Under the pieces are notes generated by a model. It was not told where the DNA came from, did not search any database, and saw only the letters and a program-made list of their open reading frames with translations. A stretch of 64,000 nt of DNA, from the NCBI GenBank assembly GCA_020633825.1, contig JACKCV010000004.1, positions 248,001 through 312,000 of the forward strand, written 5' to 3'. This document shows positions 34,303 to 43,537 of the stretch, piece after piece. The translations under genes were made by a program, and so were the position numbers. Position 1 is the stretch's first letter. Each line of letters opens with the position of its first letter. The stretch comes from Fibrobacteria bacterium. Lineage in GTDB: Bacteria > Fibrobacterota > Fibrobacteria > UBA5070.

Positions 34303-35486
34303 TCCGTGTCCGTTGGATCGCGGTGGGCTGCGCCTTCGGACTCCTGGCGTCGTGCGCGAAAAGCTCCCTGTCCTCCCCAGAAGGAGCCGGAGGGGCATGG
34401 CGAGGGAGCTCGAAATCCGATGCGGAAATCATCGGATTGCAAAGCAGTCCATCTGCAGGCCACATCCTCCTGGACGACGAGTTCGACCCTCCCGACCCGC
34501 CCCAGCCCTCCTCCCAGGCTCGGGAAAGCCGATCCGTGGTCGCGCGCAAGGCAGGTCGACTCCTGGTGCGAAACGGGATGGTCCGCATCGCCACCTCCTC
34601 CATGGAATCCTCCCTCGACCAAGCGGAGCAGATCGTCCAGAGCATGGGAGGCTACACGGAATCCCGTCTCGAATACCTCGGCACCTTCCGCGTCCCCGTC
34701 GACCGTTTCGACGATGCCTTCGACAGATTCCGCCTCCTCGGAAGAGTCCTCGAGCACAGGAGATCCGCAAGGGACGTCACCGACGAATTCCAGGATCTGT
34801 CGCTACGGATCGGCATCAAGAAGCGGCTTCTGGATAAACTCCAGGATCTCCTGGCCCTGGAAACGGATCGGGACCGCCGCCGCGCGCTCCTCGAGGAGAT
34901 CCGGAGCGCAGCGGAAGATCTCGAGCGGCTTCAGCGTTCCCTGCAAACGATCTCCCGCCAGGCCGCCTTCTCCATCCTGACCCTGAAATGCGAGCCCATC
35001 GCTTCCAGTTCCCCACGATACTCTGCGCACACCGACCTGCAGGTGTTCCGATGGATCAACTCCTTGGAGGCGCGAAACCGGGACGACCGATCCCCGCGGG
35101 GCGAAAGACTCCCCCTCGCCGCCCCCTCCGGGATGGTCGAGCTCCCGAAGACCGACTCCCCCCGGGAATGGCGGGCCGCGTCCCCGGATGGCACGGAATT
35201 CCGGGCGCGCAGCCTCCCCAACGAACTGCGAGGAGATGCCCGCTTCTGGCGGGAGGCCATCCGGTTGAGGTTGGGTCCCGCCTTCGCGGTCCAGGACACC
35301 TTCACGGTGGGGCCATGGCAAGTGTTGCGCCTGGTCAGCTCCGAACCTCGAGCCTGGAGCTGGTGGCTGGCGACCTCCGTGGAAAAGGATCGACTGCACC
35401 TGGCCCAAGCGTACATTCCCGATTCCGCGCAGGAACGCAGGGATCGGCCCGCCCTCGAAGATGCCCTGCGGAAGGAACGCCCATGA
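34299..35486 (+). CDS. Two-domain lipoprotein: DUF4349 plus a C-terminal domain of unknown function
   Basis: The 395-residue lipoprotein (FGLLASC) has an acidic, Pro-rich linker to about residue 75. A DUF4349 domain follows at about 85-255 (VRIATSSMESSLDQAEQIV; GGYTESRLEYLGTFRVPVDR; the coiled coil IGIKKRLLDKLQDLLALE). A further domain at about 290-395 starts WRAASPDGTEFRA. That last domain is the same as the stand-alone product of the gene at 36097. There is no C-terminal membrane helix. It is coupled by ATGA to genes on both sides. Confidence 0.82.
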   Translation: MIRVRWIAVGCAFGLLASCAKSSLSSPEGAGGAWRGSSKSDAEIIGLQSSPSAGHILLDDEFDPPDPPQPSSQARESRSVVARKAGRLLVRNGMVRIATSSMESSLDQAEQIVQSMGGYTESRLEYLGTFRVPVDRFDDAFDRFRLLGRVLEHRRSARDVTDEFQDLSLRIGIKKRLLDKLQDLLALETDRDRRRALLEEIRSAAEDLERLQRSLQTISRQAAFSILTLKCEPIASSSPRYSAHTDLQVFRWINSLEARNRDDRSPRGERLPLAAPSGMVELPKTDSPREWRAASPDGTEFRARSLPNELRGDARFWREAIRLRLGPAFAVQDTFTVGPWQVLRLVSSEPRAWSWWLATSVEKDRLHLAQAYIPDSAQERRDRPALEDALRKERP

Positions 35487-36100
35487 AATCGCTCCGCTGG
35501 CTTCCGCTGGTCGCCGTCGCACTCCACGCCATGGAAATCTCCCCGGCCGACACCACTTTGCCGCCCTCGCCAAGGGTCCTGGAAATCACCCAGAACATCG
35601 CGGCCCCCGACCCGGAGCATTCCCTGCGATCGGTCGCCGACCTCGCCGAATCCCTGGGGGGATGGTTCCAGAACTGGTCGAACGATGTGATCGAAGTGAG
35701 GATCCCCCAGGACTCCCTGCCCCTCTTCGAAAAGGGACTCGAGCGGATCGGACGCAGGATGGACCGGAGATTGACCAGCCGCGACATCACGGAACCCTTC
35801 CTCGATCAGCTTGGCGGAATCGGTTCCCGGATCCGATTGATGGACGAATGGAACCACATGCTCGGAACCTCGAAGGATCTGAAATCGACCCTGGACCTCC
35901 AAGCCCAGATCGTGCAACTCGCCGGGCAGATCGACGAGCGCCGGGGAGTGCTCCTTCGCTTGAGGCACGAAGTCGAGTATCCGAAACTGGTTCTTCGATT
36001 CCGCTTCGAGGGGCGCACCGCCTCCGAGAAGGACGGGACCTCGCCGTTCCCTTGGGTGAACCGATTGGATCTCGAAAAATTGCACAGGAGCTTCCGATGA
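35483..36100 (+). CDS. Short DUF4349-like exported protein
   Basis: The 205-residue product has a signal peptide (LRWLPLVAVALHAM) but no lipobox Cys. The rest covers only the DUF4349-type core: SVADLAESLGGWFQNW, IEVRIPQDSLPLFEKGLE, then SRIRLMDEWNHMLGTS and QAQIVQLAGQIDERRGVL. It ends at WVNRLDLEKL, the point where the longer protein upstream has WINSLEARNR, and lacks the domain that follows there. That missing domain is encoded by the next gene. Confidence 0.8.
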   Translation: MKSLRWLPLVAVALHAMEISPADTTLPPSPRVLEITQNIAAPDPEHSLRSVADLAESLGGWFQNWSNDVIEVRIPQDSLPLFEKGLERIGRRMDRRLTSRDITEPFLDQLGGIGSRIRLMDEWNHMLGTSKDLKSTLDLQAQIVQLAGQIDERRGVLLRLRHEVEYPKLVLRFRFEGRTASEKDGTSPFPWVNRLDLEKLHRSFR

Positions 36101-36534
36101 ACCGCCTGATTCCCGCGCTCCTCCTGGGGACGTTGCTGGGAGGTTGCGCCGCATTCCAGGGCGCCCATCCCCGCGGATTCGCCCCCTGGTCGGACAACGA
36201 CGGACGTCTGTACCGTGCGGCGACCCCCGACGGCTTGGTGTGGCGGATCCGCTCGGAACCGCACCTTCCCCAAGCCGGCCTGTCGTTCTGGAAACGCGCC
36301 ATCCGGGAACGATTGCGAGGAAGCGGCTACCAGGTCGTGGACAGCCTCGCGTTCCAGATGGGAGACCGACCGGCGTTCGCCTTCGAGGCGGGGATCGACC
36401 AGGAAGCCTGGCTCGTGGCCATCCAGCCTGGCGAGAAACGGATCGTGGTGGTGGAGGTCGCGGGCCCTCTGCAAGCCTATCAAACCCATCGCCAGGACAT
36501 CCTCGACGCCCTGACCCGTATCCAACCGCGCTGA
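36097..36534 (+). CDS. Small lipoprotein homologous to the C-terminal domain of the DUF4349 fusion
   Basis: The 145-residue lipoprotein (LLGTLLGGC) aligns over about residues 37-145 with residues 290-395 of the product of 34299. Examples are YRAATPDGLVWRIRS against WRAASPDGTEFRARS, and SFWKRAIRERL against RFWREAIRLRL. The two C-terminal ends align without large gaps (LDALTRIQPR against EDALRKERP). The ATG overlaps the stop of the short DUF4349 gene (ATGA). Function unknown. Confidence 0.8.
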   Translation: MNRLIPALLLGTLLGGCAAFQGAHPRGFAPWSDNDGRLYRAATPDGLVWRIRSEPHLPQAGLSFWKRAIRERLRGSGYQVVDSLAFQMGDRPAFAFEAGIDQEAWLVAIQPGEKRIVVVEVAGPLQAYQTHRQDILDALTRIQPR

Positions 36535-36620
36535 CCCTCCCTCCCCCCGGTGCCCCGGGGCGACCAGGAACGGAAGCCCTTGGAACGGGACCCCGGAGAG
36601 GGAGTCCTGTTCCTGGAGAT

Positions 36621-37484
36621 TCAAGTTCGCGCCGCGTTCCCCACGGATTCGAACACCACGGAGAGATCCAGATCTCCTTTCCCGGCATCGAGGGCCCGTT
36701 CGTACAGGGAGGCGGCGACACGCCCCTGGGAAAGGGTCAATCCGTTCGCTTCGGCGAGACCCAAAGCCAAGCGCAGATCCTTGACGGCGTGTTTCAAGGG
36801 GAACTCCGGGCTCCAGTCGGCCTCCTGGATCTTCCGGCGCTTGAACCCCAGGAACGCCGGCGCCACCGCCGAGGGGAGGATCGCGTCCTGGACCATGTCC
36901 GGATCCAGCCCCAACGCCTCGGCCAGGCGAAGGGACTCCGCCCAGGCGGACAATTCCTGCGCCATCAGGAGGTTGGTGACGAGCTTGAGCGCGCTCCCGG
37001 AACCGACCGATCCGGCATGGACCACATGGGAACCCATGCACTGGAACGCAGGTCGCACCGCCTCGATGTCGGCGGCATCCCCGCCCACCTGGAAGATGAG
37101 CTTCGCGGAAGCGGCGAGCCCCAGGGACCCCGAGACAGGGGCGTCGAGGAATCGCATCCCGCGGCTTCGCGCCCTGGAGGCCATGTCCTTGGATGCCTCC
37201 GGTCCGATGGTGGAGCTGTCGACCCAGATGCATCCCGGATCCATCGAGGCGAGGAGTTCGTGCGAGAGCGCTTCGACGGCGGGAGGATCGGACACCATCG
37301 TGAAGACCACCTCCGCGCCGCGGACCGCCTCCGCCACCGACGCGGCCACGACGCACCCGGATGCGGCGAGCTCCTCCGCTTTGGCCGAAGAACGGCTCCA
37401 CACCCGGACGCGGTGGCCACCCTTGGCGAGATTCGCCGCCATGCGGGATCCCATGATCCCCATCCCCAGAAATGCCGCTTCCAT
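36621..37484 (-). CDS. NAD(P)-dependent beta-hydroxyacid dehydrogenase family protein
   Basis: The 287-residue enzyme belongs to the 3-hydroxyisobutyrate dehydrogenase family. The nucleotide-binding motif is FLGMGIMGSRMAANLAKGG, the substrate motif is FLDAPVSGSLGLAASAKL, and the catalytic Lys lies in GSGSALKLVTNLLM. The family includes glyoxylate/succinic semialdehyde reductases, which match this size and the MGIMG start; the actual substrate is unknown. ATG 37484 is used, as the frame upstream is unlike the family. Confidence 0.9.
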   Translation of the reverse strand: MEAAFLGMGIMGSRMAANLAKGGHRVRVWSRSSAKAEELAASGCVVAASVAEAVRGAEVVFTMVSDPPAVEALSHELLASMDPGCIWVDSSTIGPEASKDMASRARSRGMRFLDAPVSGSLGLAASAKLIFQVGGDAADIEAVRPAFQCMGSHVVHAGSVGSGSALKLVTNLLMAQELSAWAESLRLAEALGLDPDMVQDAILPSAVAPAFLGFKRRKIQEADWSPEFPLKHAVKDLRLALGLAEANGLTLSQGRVAASLYERALDAGKGDLDLSVVFESVGNAART

Positions 37485-37770
37485 GGATCGTTCCTTTCGT
37501 GCTTGCGCCGGGGATCTCCGCCCCCGTCGAAGGAGAGGATAGCTTCCACAGGCGCCGGGGACGAACCACGAGACCCGCACCGGGGACGAAACCGGATGGG
37601 CATCCCGCCCGTTGCTCGCGAGGGGCGAACCTCCTAGATTGTCCCCGTCCTCCGGCCTTCTCCGCAGGGCGCTTTCGGGGGGCTGCCGACACATCGGAAG
37701 CCCGTCGGACGAGAGACACGAACCGTCCGACCCGACTCGCTTCTCAAACTCGTCCCAAGGACCGCGACGG

Positions 37771-38571
37771 ATGCCGACATTCTCCAGTTCAGACGGAATC
37801 CGACTGGCATACTCCCTCGAAGGCGAAGGGGAGCCCCTTCTCCTCCTCAACGGACTTTTCGGGGACCGTGAATTCTGGGATCCGGTCTCCTCCCTGCTCG
37901 CTCCACGACGCAGATGCATCCTGCTGGATCACCGCGGCATCGGCGGCTCCGATCGACCCGCGGGCCCGTACTCCTTCTCCCTCTGGGCCCGGGACGCCGT
38001 CGAACTGCTCGATCATCTCGGCATATCCTCCGCCCCGGTCCTGGGTCTCTGCCACGGCGGCATGGTGGGGGCGGTGATCGCCCTGGAGCATCCCTCGAGG
38101 ATCCGTGGCCTGGTCTGCCACGGGACCCGTCTCCTGGAGAGCGCCAAGTTGCGGGTCTTCGACAATCTCCGCAGGAATCTCCTCGCCCTCGGAGGACTCG
38201 AACTCCTGATGAGCGCGCAAATGGGCCTGATCTTCGGAGAACGATCCCTCTCGGAAATCGAACCCTACTTGGGGAAGATGTCCGCCGGTGCGCACCGGAG
38301 AACCACTCCGGAGGCCGCCGAGGGCATGCTGGAAGCCCTGGTCGAATTTGCCCTCGCCGAGTCGCAGCTGGCGGGCCTGGATCTTCCCGCCCTGTTCCTG
38401 GCCGGCGAAGAGGACCTCTACGTCGCACCGTGGATGTGCCGACGTACGGCCCAGGCCTGGCCGAGAGCGGAATTCGACATCCTTCCGGAGGTCGGCCACA
38501 TCGTGCCGCGCGAAGCCCCGTCGGAATTGGCGCGGCGCACGCTCGATTTCCTGGATCGCAAGGGGATTTGA
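37771..38571 (+). CDS. Alpha/beta hydrolase with Cys in place of the nucleophilic Ser
   Basis: The 266-residue alpha/beta-hydrolase resembles the 3-oxoadipate enol-lactonase group. The oxyanion loop is LNGLFGDREFW. The nucleophile elbow reads GLCHGG, so Cys stands where Ser is usual; the codon is TGC. The acid Asp is in AGEEDLYVAPW and the His in EVGHIVPREAP, so the triad is otherwise complete. Cys nucleophiles are known in dienelactone hydrolases and polyhydroxyalkanoate synthases, which hints at lactone or acyl-transfer chemistry. ATG 37771 was chosen as the start of the conserved fold. A 286-base divergent gap lies upstream, with no recognised elements. Confidence 0.86.
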   Translation: MPTFSSSDGIRLAYSLEGEGEPLLLLNGLFGDREFWDPVSSLLAPRRRCILLDHRGIGGSDRPAGPYSFSLWARDAVELLDHLGISSAPVLGLCHGGMVGAVIALEHPSRIRGLVCHGTRLLESAKLRVFDNLRRNLLALGGLELLMSAQMGLIFGERSLSEIEPYLGKMSAGAHRRTTPEAAEGMLEALVEFALAESQLAGLDLPALFLAGEEDLYVAPWMCRRTAQAWPRAEFDILPEVGHIVPREAPSELARRTLDFLDRKGI

Positions 38572-38759
38572 GGGGCGGGAATCCGGTTTGGGTCGTGCTC
38601 CCCCCGGTCGGCCGACGCGATGGGCGTTTTCCTCGAAGCCTTGGGTCTTGTGGAAAACTCGTCGACGTCCTGGCCGCCGGGTTTCCGAATTGTTTGCTTG
38701 TGGTACCGTCGAATGCGACGTCTTTTCCCTGTTGAACCGTTCCCGATCGGAGATCGTCC

Positions 38760-39404
38760 ATGAGCAAACCCAATGTCGTCGTCCTGGGGTCCGGGATCGT
38801 CGCCCAAGTCCTGTCCAAGGGTTTTCGCAAACACTCCTACCCGGTCCGCATCGGAACGCGCACCCCTTCCAAACTGGGCGACTTCAGCGCGGAAACGGGG
38901 ATTCCCGTTTCAAGCCTTTCCGACGCCCTCCCGGAGGCGGAAATCGTCGTCCTGGCGATCAAGGGGACGGCGGCCGAAGGTGTCGTCCGGGAGTTGGCTC
39001 CGCAGCTCGCGGGTCGCATCGTCATCGACACCACCAACCCCATCGCCGACCTGCCGCCCCAGGATGGGGTCCTCACCTACTTCACCTCCGGCGCGGAATC
39101 CCTCATGGAACGGCTTCAGAAAGCGGCTCCACAGGCTCGTTTCGTGAAGGCCTTCAATTCCGTCGGCAATCCGTTCATGGTCGATCCATCCTTCCCCGAT
39201 GGCCGTCCGACCATGTTCCTCGCCGGCGACGACCCGGAAGCCAAGGCCCGAGTCGCGGATATCCTCGACGAATTCGGATGGGATGGCGAGGACATGGGGA
39301 AAGCCGCCTCCGCACGCCCCATCGAAGCGCTCTGCCAGTTGTGGTGCGCCCCCGGCTTCCATCGCAACCAGTGGACCCACGCCTTCAAGCTTCTCAAGCT
39401 CTGA
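38760..39404 (+). CDS. F420-dependent NADP reductase-like oxidoreductase
   Basis: The 214-residue Rossmann protein starts NVVVLGSGIVAQVLSKGF, then has IGTRTPSKL and VVLAIKGTAAEGVV. Further motifs are VIDTTNPIADL and RFVKAFNSVGNPFMV, matching NADP oxidoreductases of the coenzyme-F420-dependent family. In bacteria without F420 such proteins act as NAD(P)-dependent reductases of unknown substrates. It is transcribed with the hydrolase in the same direction, 188 bases apart. Confidence 0.85.
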   Translation: MSKPNVVVLGSGIVAQVLSKGFRKHSYPVRIGTRTPSKLGDFSAETGIPVSSLSDALPEAEIVVLAIKGTAAEGVVRELAPQLAGRIVIDTTNPIADLPPQDGVLTYFTSGAESLMERLQKAAPQARFVKAFNSVGNPFMVDPSFPDGRPTMFLAGDDPEAKARVADILDEFGWDGEDMGKAASARPIEALCQLWCAPGFHRNQWTHAFKLLKL

Positions 39405-39518
39405 GGCCATCCTTCCCCTGTGCCCGACGACTCCGTTCGTCGGGCAGGGCAGGTGGCCGGACACCCTTCCGTGGGACCCCATCGCGCTCCCCACGGGGGA
39501 CCAAGGGACGAGCGGGAC

Positions 39519-40952
39519 TCAGGAAGCCATCGCCTCCCGGTGGAGCCGTGCGCGTTGTAGGACGAACAGGAACCAAGCGGTCCCGACCGCTCCCCAGGCC
39601 ACGATCGTCGAAACTCCCCCGACGGGAAGGAGACCCATCGGGGCGAACAACAGACCTCCCGCAAGCGGTTTGAGAACGCTGGACCACTCCAGCAGCCACT
39701 TGCCGGTCAGACGATGGACCATCAGGTAGTTCACCAGTCCGGAGAGAAGATTGGACATCCCCAGGGAGATCCCCGCTCCCAGCGCTCCGTGGTCGGGAAT
39801 CAGCCAGGCATTGAGGCCCACGAAGGAAACCAGGAAGACGATCTGCGTGATGGGCATCAGGAACGATTTCCCCAAGCCCAACAGGGCCGTGCCCGCGAGA
39901 TTCCCGGGGAGGGCGAGGGAGAACAGCACGGAGGCGGCCACCAGGGTGGCGAATCCCGTCGTGTAGCTCGGGTCGAGCAGTGCGAGACCGCTGGCTCCGA
40001 ACAAGACGATCCCCGCGAGGAGCGGCTGCTGCAGTCCGAGCACCACCCAGGTGACGTATTTCGCGCCATCTCGCTTGGATTTCGCCAGAGGCTCCTCTTC
40101 GGGCTTGCTGAAGAAGCTCAGCGCAGCTCCGTCGAACGATTCCCGGATGGCCTGGACCATTTTCGCGATCATGATCGCCACTGAATAGATCTCGACCTCC
40201 CGGGCTCCGCCGAACTGGAAGAGCAACGCGTGGTCGGTGCGCAGCGCCGCGCTCTGGAGGATCTCGGTCACCGAAACGGGCAAGGAATAGCGCACCAGGC
40301 GCCACCCCGGCCACGGGATCGCCGACCAGGACCCCAGGGAAGCCCGGAATTTCCAGGCGAAAGCCCCCAAGGAGAAGGCGCACCCGACGACGCTGGCCAG
40401 GAGATAGGCCGCGGGGAGCAGCTCCTCCTTGGTCTCGGGAAAGAGGACGACAAGCCCCAGGGGCAATCCGAAGGTCAGAAGGGGGAGGATGGCGTTGCGA
40501 ACCAGGATGGACTCGCCCAGGAACTGACGGGAAACCAGGGATTGCAGGACCACGGTGGCCAGGGCCTGGAACGGCACCGACACCAGGATCCAAGTCCCGT
40601 GTCCGACTTGCCGAAAGGACGACGTGCCGTCGAGGAGCGCGTACCCGACCCCCCCCGCCGCCGCGACCACGCATCCGACAAGGAAGACGAATCCGAAAGT
40701 TCCCGTCGCGGATCGAACGAACGCCCTTTCATCGGGCTCTCCTCCGCCCATCCAGACCACGCCCTTTTCCAGCCCCAGGAGGGACAGCCGCATCAGGACC
40801 AGGACCAGGGATTCGAGGTAGGCGAACGCGCCCCATGCGCCTCCCACGAAAGCGACCGCGCACGCCATCTTCAAGAGGGGCTCGAAGGCTCGGGAAGCGT
40901 TGTCGAGCAGCATGAAGACCGTCGCTCTGCGCATGACGGTCTTGTCGTCCAT
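39519..40952 (-). CDS. Wzx-like oligosaccharide flippase
   Basis: The 477-residue protein has about twelve membrane segments and the layout of the polysaccharide transporter (Wzx/MurJ/MATE) superfamily, starting with MRRATVFMLLDNASRAFEPL and ending near FLFVLQRARLHREA. Charged loops in the middle (FSKPEEEPLAKSKRDGAKY) match the central linker between the two six-helix halves. It probably flips lipid-linked sugar units. No glycosyltransferases lie beside it, so its pathway is unclear. AGGAAAC lies 5 bases before the ATG. Confidence 0.82.
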   Translation of the reverse strand: MDDKTVMRRATVFMLLDNASRAFEPLLKMACAVAFVGGAWGAFAYLESLVLVLMRLSLLGLEKGVVWMGGGEPDERAFVRSATGTFGFVFLVGCVVAAAGGVGYALLDGTSSFRQVGHGTWILVSVPFQALATVVLQSLVSRQFLGESILVRNAILPLLTFGLPLGLVVLFPETKEELLPAAYLLASVVGCAFSLGAFAWKFRASLGSWSAIPWPGWRLVRYSLPVSVTEILQSAALRTDHALLFQFGGAREVEIYSVAIMIAKMVQAIRESFDGAALSFFSKPEEEPLAKSKRDGAKYVTWVVLGLQQPLLAGIVLFGASGLALLDPSYTTGFATLVAASVLFSLALPGNLAGTALLGLGKSFLMPITQIVFLVSFVGLNAWLIPDHGALGAGISLGMSNLLSGLVNYLMVHRLTGKWLLEWSSVLKPLAGGLLFAPMGLLPVGGVSTIVAWGAVGTAWFLFVLQRARLHREAMAS

Positions 40953-41152
40953 TGCGTTTCCTGTTCTGCGTCAGTGTGGAACGGGTGGTGGATCTCCCCT
41001 GGTGGTGGGAGGACGCCTCACCGCCAACATCCAAAAAAGATCCCGCGTTGGGAATACCTGGAGGGGAACAATCTTTCGGATGGATCCTGGGGGCGCCCCT
41101 CTCCTCCCTGGCCGATCCCGGAGTGCCCAGGCGGGAAAGGGGCCCTGGGGAA

Positions 41153-42490
41153 TCAATCCGCCGTCGTCCATTCCGGATCCCGCGCACGCGGACGGAAGCG
41201 GACCGCCCCGGTGCCGAACAGAATCAGAAGGGGGGCGGCGGACAGGAGCACCCCCAGGGAAATCAGGGCACCGAAACCGTACCCCTGGAGGACGAGCCCG
41301 GAGGCCAGGCTCGCGGCTGCCGCGGAGAGGGCCACCAAGGCGTCGGCATTCCCCTGGAGGCTCGGAGGACGTCCACCCCGCAGCGCGTTGGCCATGAGGA
41401 CCGAGCCGGAAAGGAAACAGAGGTTCCAGCCGTACCCCAGCAGGAAGAGGTAGGCAAGCCGACCTTCCAATCCCTCCCACCGCCACCCGACCAGGCAAGC
41501 CGCGACCATGGTGAGGCTCCCCGCCAGGATCACCCGACTGTTCCCCAGGCGATCGATGAGGATCCCGGTCAGGAAGGAAAGGGCGTACATGCCGACGGAA
41601 TGCACGGTGATCGCGAAGCTGATCTGGCTCATCGGGTAGTGGCACGTGCGCATGTGGGCGGGGGCGATGGACATCAGGAAGACCATCGCCGCCTGCCCGA
41701 ACACCAAGGCGCCGAAACTGACCAGGAGACTCCGCGTACTGGCGTCGGCCTTCTCCGCAGGCCCCGAGGAACCCGCCGGAGGAACCCGCCAGTCGGCGAC
41801 GGCCGCGATCCGGGAGCCTTCCCTCGAAACCAGCGCGCGCCCCAGGAACCCCATGATTCCCCAGACCACGGCGACCAGGGCGAAGGGCCCGACTTCCTTG
41901 ACCAGGTTCAGTCCGGAGGCCATTTCCAGGGCGAGATTGGCCAGGAACGGGGAAAGGAGAGCCCCGAGGGTCGCGGAGGTCATCACCACCGACATCGCCC
42001 GGCCGCGTCCACCGGGAGGGGCCAGTTCCCCCGCCGCGTAGCGGCTGAGCTGGATGCCGCCATTGGAGGCGCCCACCAGGAGGCAGGCCCCCAGGAACAT
42101 CTCCACGGATCGCGCGAGCACGGCCCACACGGCCAGGAGTCCCGCGGCCACCCCGAGGACCGAAGCCGCGAGCAGGATTCCTCGGACGCCCCAGCGGGAA
42201 CGCCTCCGCGAGAAGAACAGGGCGGATCCCGCGGAAGCGAGGAGAACGGAGGCGATGGGAGCTCCGCCCCACCGGGAATCCCCCTCCGAGAGATCGACGA
42301 TGAAGACCGAGCCGACGAGGAACATCGCCGTGGTTCCGAGCATTCCCACGACCTGGTAGAGGCCTAGCCCCAGCAGGATGGACGGAATCCGACGGAGGTC
42401 GGGATGATCGTTCCGGTTTTCGCCGGGGAACGGATTCGTGCGCAGTCGATCGAGAAATCGGGTGGCCATCGGAATCCCATCGTAGTTCAT
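41153..42490 (-). CDS. MFS transporter
   Basis: The 445-residue protein has about twelve hydrophobic segments and MFS features: the loop motif FFSRRRSRWGVRGILLAAS after TM2, and a second copy as GILIDRLGNSRVILAG after TM8, with a charged central linker (WRVPPAGSSGPAEKADAS). ATG 42490 and ATG 42469 are both possible. Substrate unknown. Stop and following Wzx-like gene are 200 bases apart, with no clear element between. Confidence 0.85.
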   Translation of the reverse strand: MNYDGIPMATRFLDRLRTNPFPGENRNDHPDLRRIPSILLGLGLYQVVGMLGTTAMFLVGSVFIVDLSEGDSRWGGAPIASVLLASAGSALFFSRRRSRWGVRGILLAASVLGVAAGLLAVWAVLARSVEMFLGACLLVGASNGGIQLSRYAAGELAPPGGRGRAMSVVMTSATLGALLSPFLANLALEMASGLNLVKEVGPFALVAVVWGIMGFLGRALVSREGSRIAAVADWRVPPAGSSGPAEKADASTRSLLVSFGALVFGQAAMVFLMSIAPAHMRTCHYPMSQISFAITVHSVGMYALSFLTGILIDRLGNSRVILAGSLTMVAACLVGWRWEGLEGRLAYLFLLGYGWNLCFLSGSVLMANALRGGRPPSLQGNADALVALSAAAASLASGLVLQGYGFGALISLGVLLSAAPLLILFGTGAVRFRPRARDPEWTTAD

Positions 42491-42558
42491 GGACGATCTT
42501 CCCGTCGGCGCGTGGACGGATTTCCGGGGTCGCCGCGATGCGCCGCGCCCGTGGGATG

Positions 42559-43446
42559 TCAGGCCGACGGAGACGAACGGGAAGGCACGTAGGAACGCCA
42601 TCGCAGGAGGCTGTCGAGGATCAGCACGGCAAGTCCGATCCACACCAGGAGGAAGCCTGTCCGCTTCGCCTCCCCGAACGGCTCGCCGAACGCCAGGACA
42701 CCGATCAGAAGCTGCATCGTGGGGGTGAGGTACTGGAGGAACCCCACCATCGCCAAGGGGATCCTCCGCGTGGACACCGCGAACAGAAGCAGGGGGACGG
42801 TGGTCGCCACGCCCGTTCCCGCCAGGAACACCCACTCCCTTCCCGCGATGTGAAATCCGTCGTCCGCCGAACCCATGCCGATCCAGACCAGGGCGGGCAG
42901 GGCGAGCAGGGACGTCTCCGCCATCAACCCGTGGACGGAGCCCATCGAAGCTCGCTTCTTCAGCAACCCGTACAATCCGAAACTGGTCGCGAGCCCCAGG
43001 GAAAGAAGCGGGAAGGTCCCCAGGCTCCAAGCCATCGACAGGATTCCGGCGAACCCGAATCCGAAGGCGATCCATTGCGCCGCACGCAACCTTTCCCCCA
43101 GGACCACGACCCCCAGGCCGATCGACACCAGGGGATTGAGGAAGTATCCGAGGGAGCAGTCGACCACACGGTCGGCATTCACTCCCCAGACGTACAACAG
43201 CCAATTGGAGGCGATGAGCGCAGCGGTGAGCGCATGCACTCCCCAGGTTCCGGGGGAACGCGCGCTGGCGGCGAAAGCCCTCCATCCTCCCGAAAGCGTC
43301 AACCCCGCCGCCAGGAGCACGGTGGACCACACCACCCGGTGCGCCACCACCTGGGAGGCGTCGACCCCCTGGAGCTGGCGGAAGTAGAGGGGGAAGAGTC
43401 CCCAGATGGCATAGGCCACCAGACCGCTGACGACCCCGGCGATCAC
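42559..43446 (-). CDS. rarD: EamA-family transporter RarD
   Basis: The 295-residue protein has ten membrane segments and the RarD opening GVVSGLVAYAIWGLFPLYFR and HRVVWSTVLL. The second EamA repeat includes NADRVVDCSLGYFLNPLVSI and VGFLQYLTPTMQLLIGVLAF, which are strongly conserved in RarD. GTG 43446 is the start. RarD proteins are thought to export small metabolites; the name reflects chloramphenicol resistance in a homologue. Confidence 0.92.
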   Translation of the reverse strand: MIAGVVSGLVAYAIWGLFPLYFRQLQGVDASQVVAHRVVWSTVLLAAGLTLSGGWRAFAASARSPGTWGVHALTAALIASNWLLYVWGVNADRVVDCSLGYFLNPLVSIGLGVVVLGERLRAAQWIAFGFGFAGILSMAWSLGTFPLLSLGLATSFGLYGLLKKRASMGSVHGLMAETSLLALPALVWIGMGSADDGFHIAGREWVFLAGTGVATTVPLLLFAVSTRRIPLAMVGFLQYLTPTMQLLIGVLAFGEPFGEAKRTGFLLVWIGLAVLILDSLLRWRSYVPSRSSPSA

Positions 43447-43537
43447 GAGTCGATCCGCGGAGATCGCCCGGAGCTCCGCGAGGACGGAATCCGTCTTTCG
43501 CGCCGAGGCAGGGCCGCCGCCCCGGGCCGGGCTCCCA

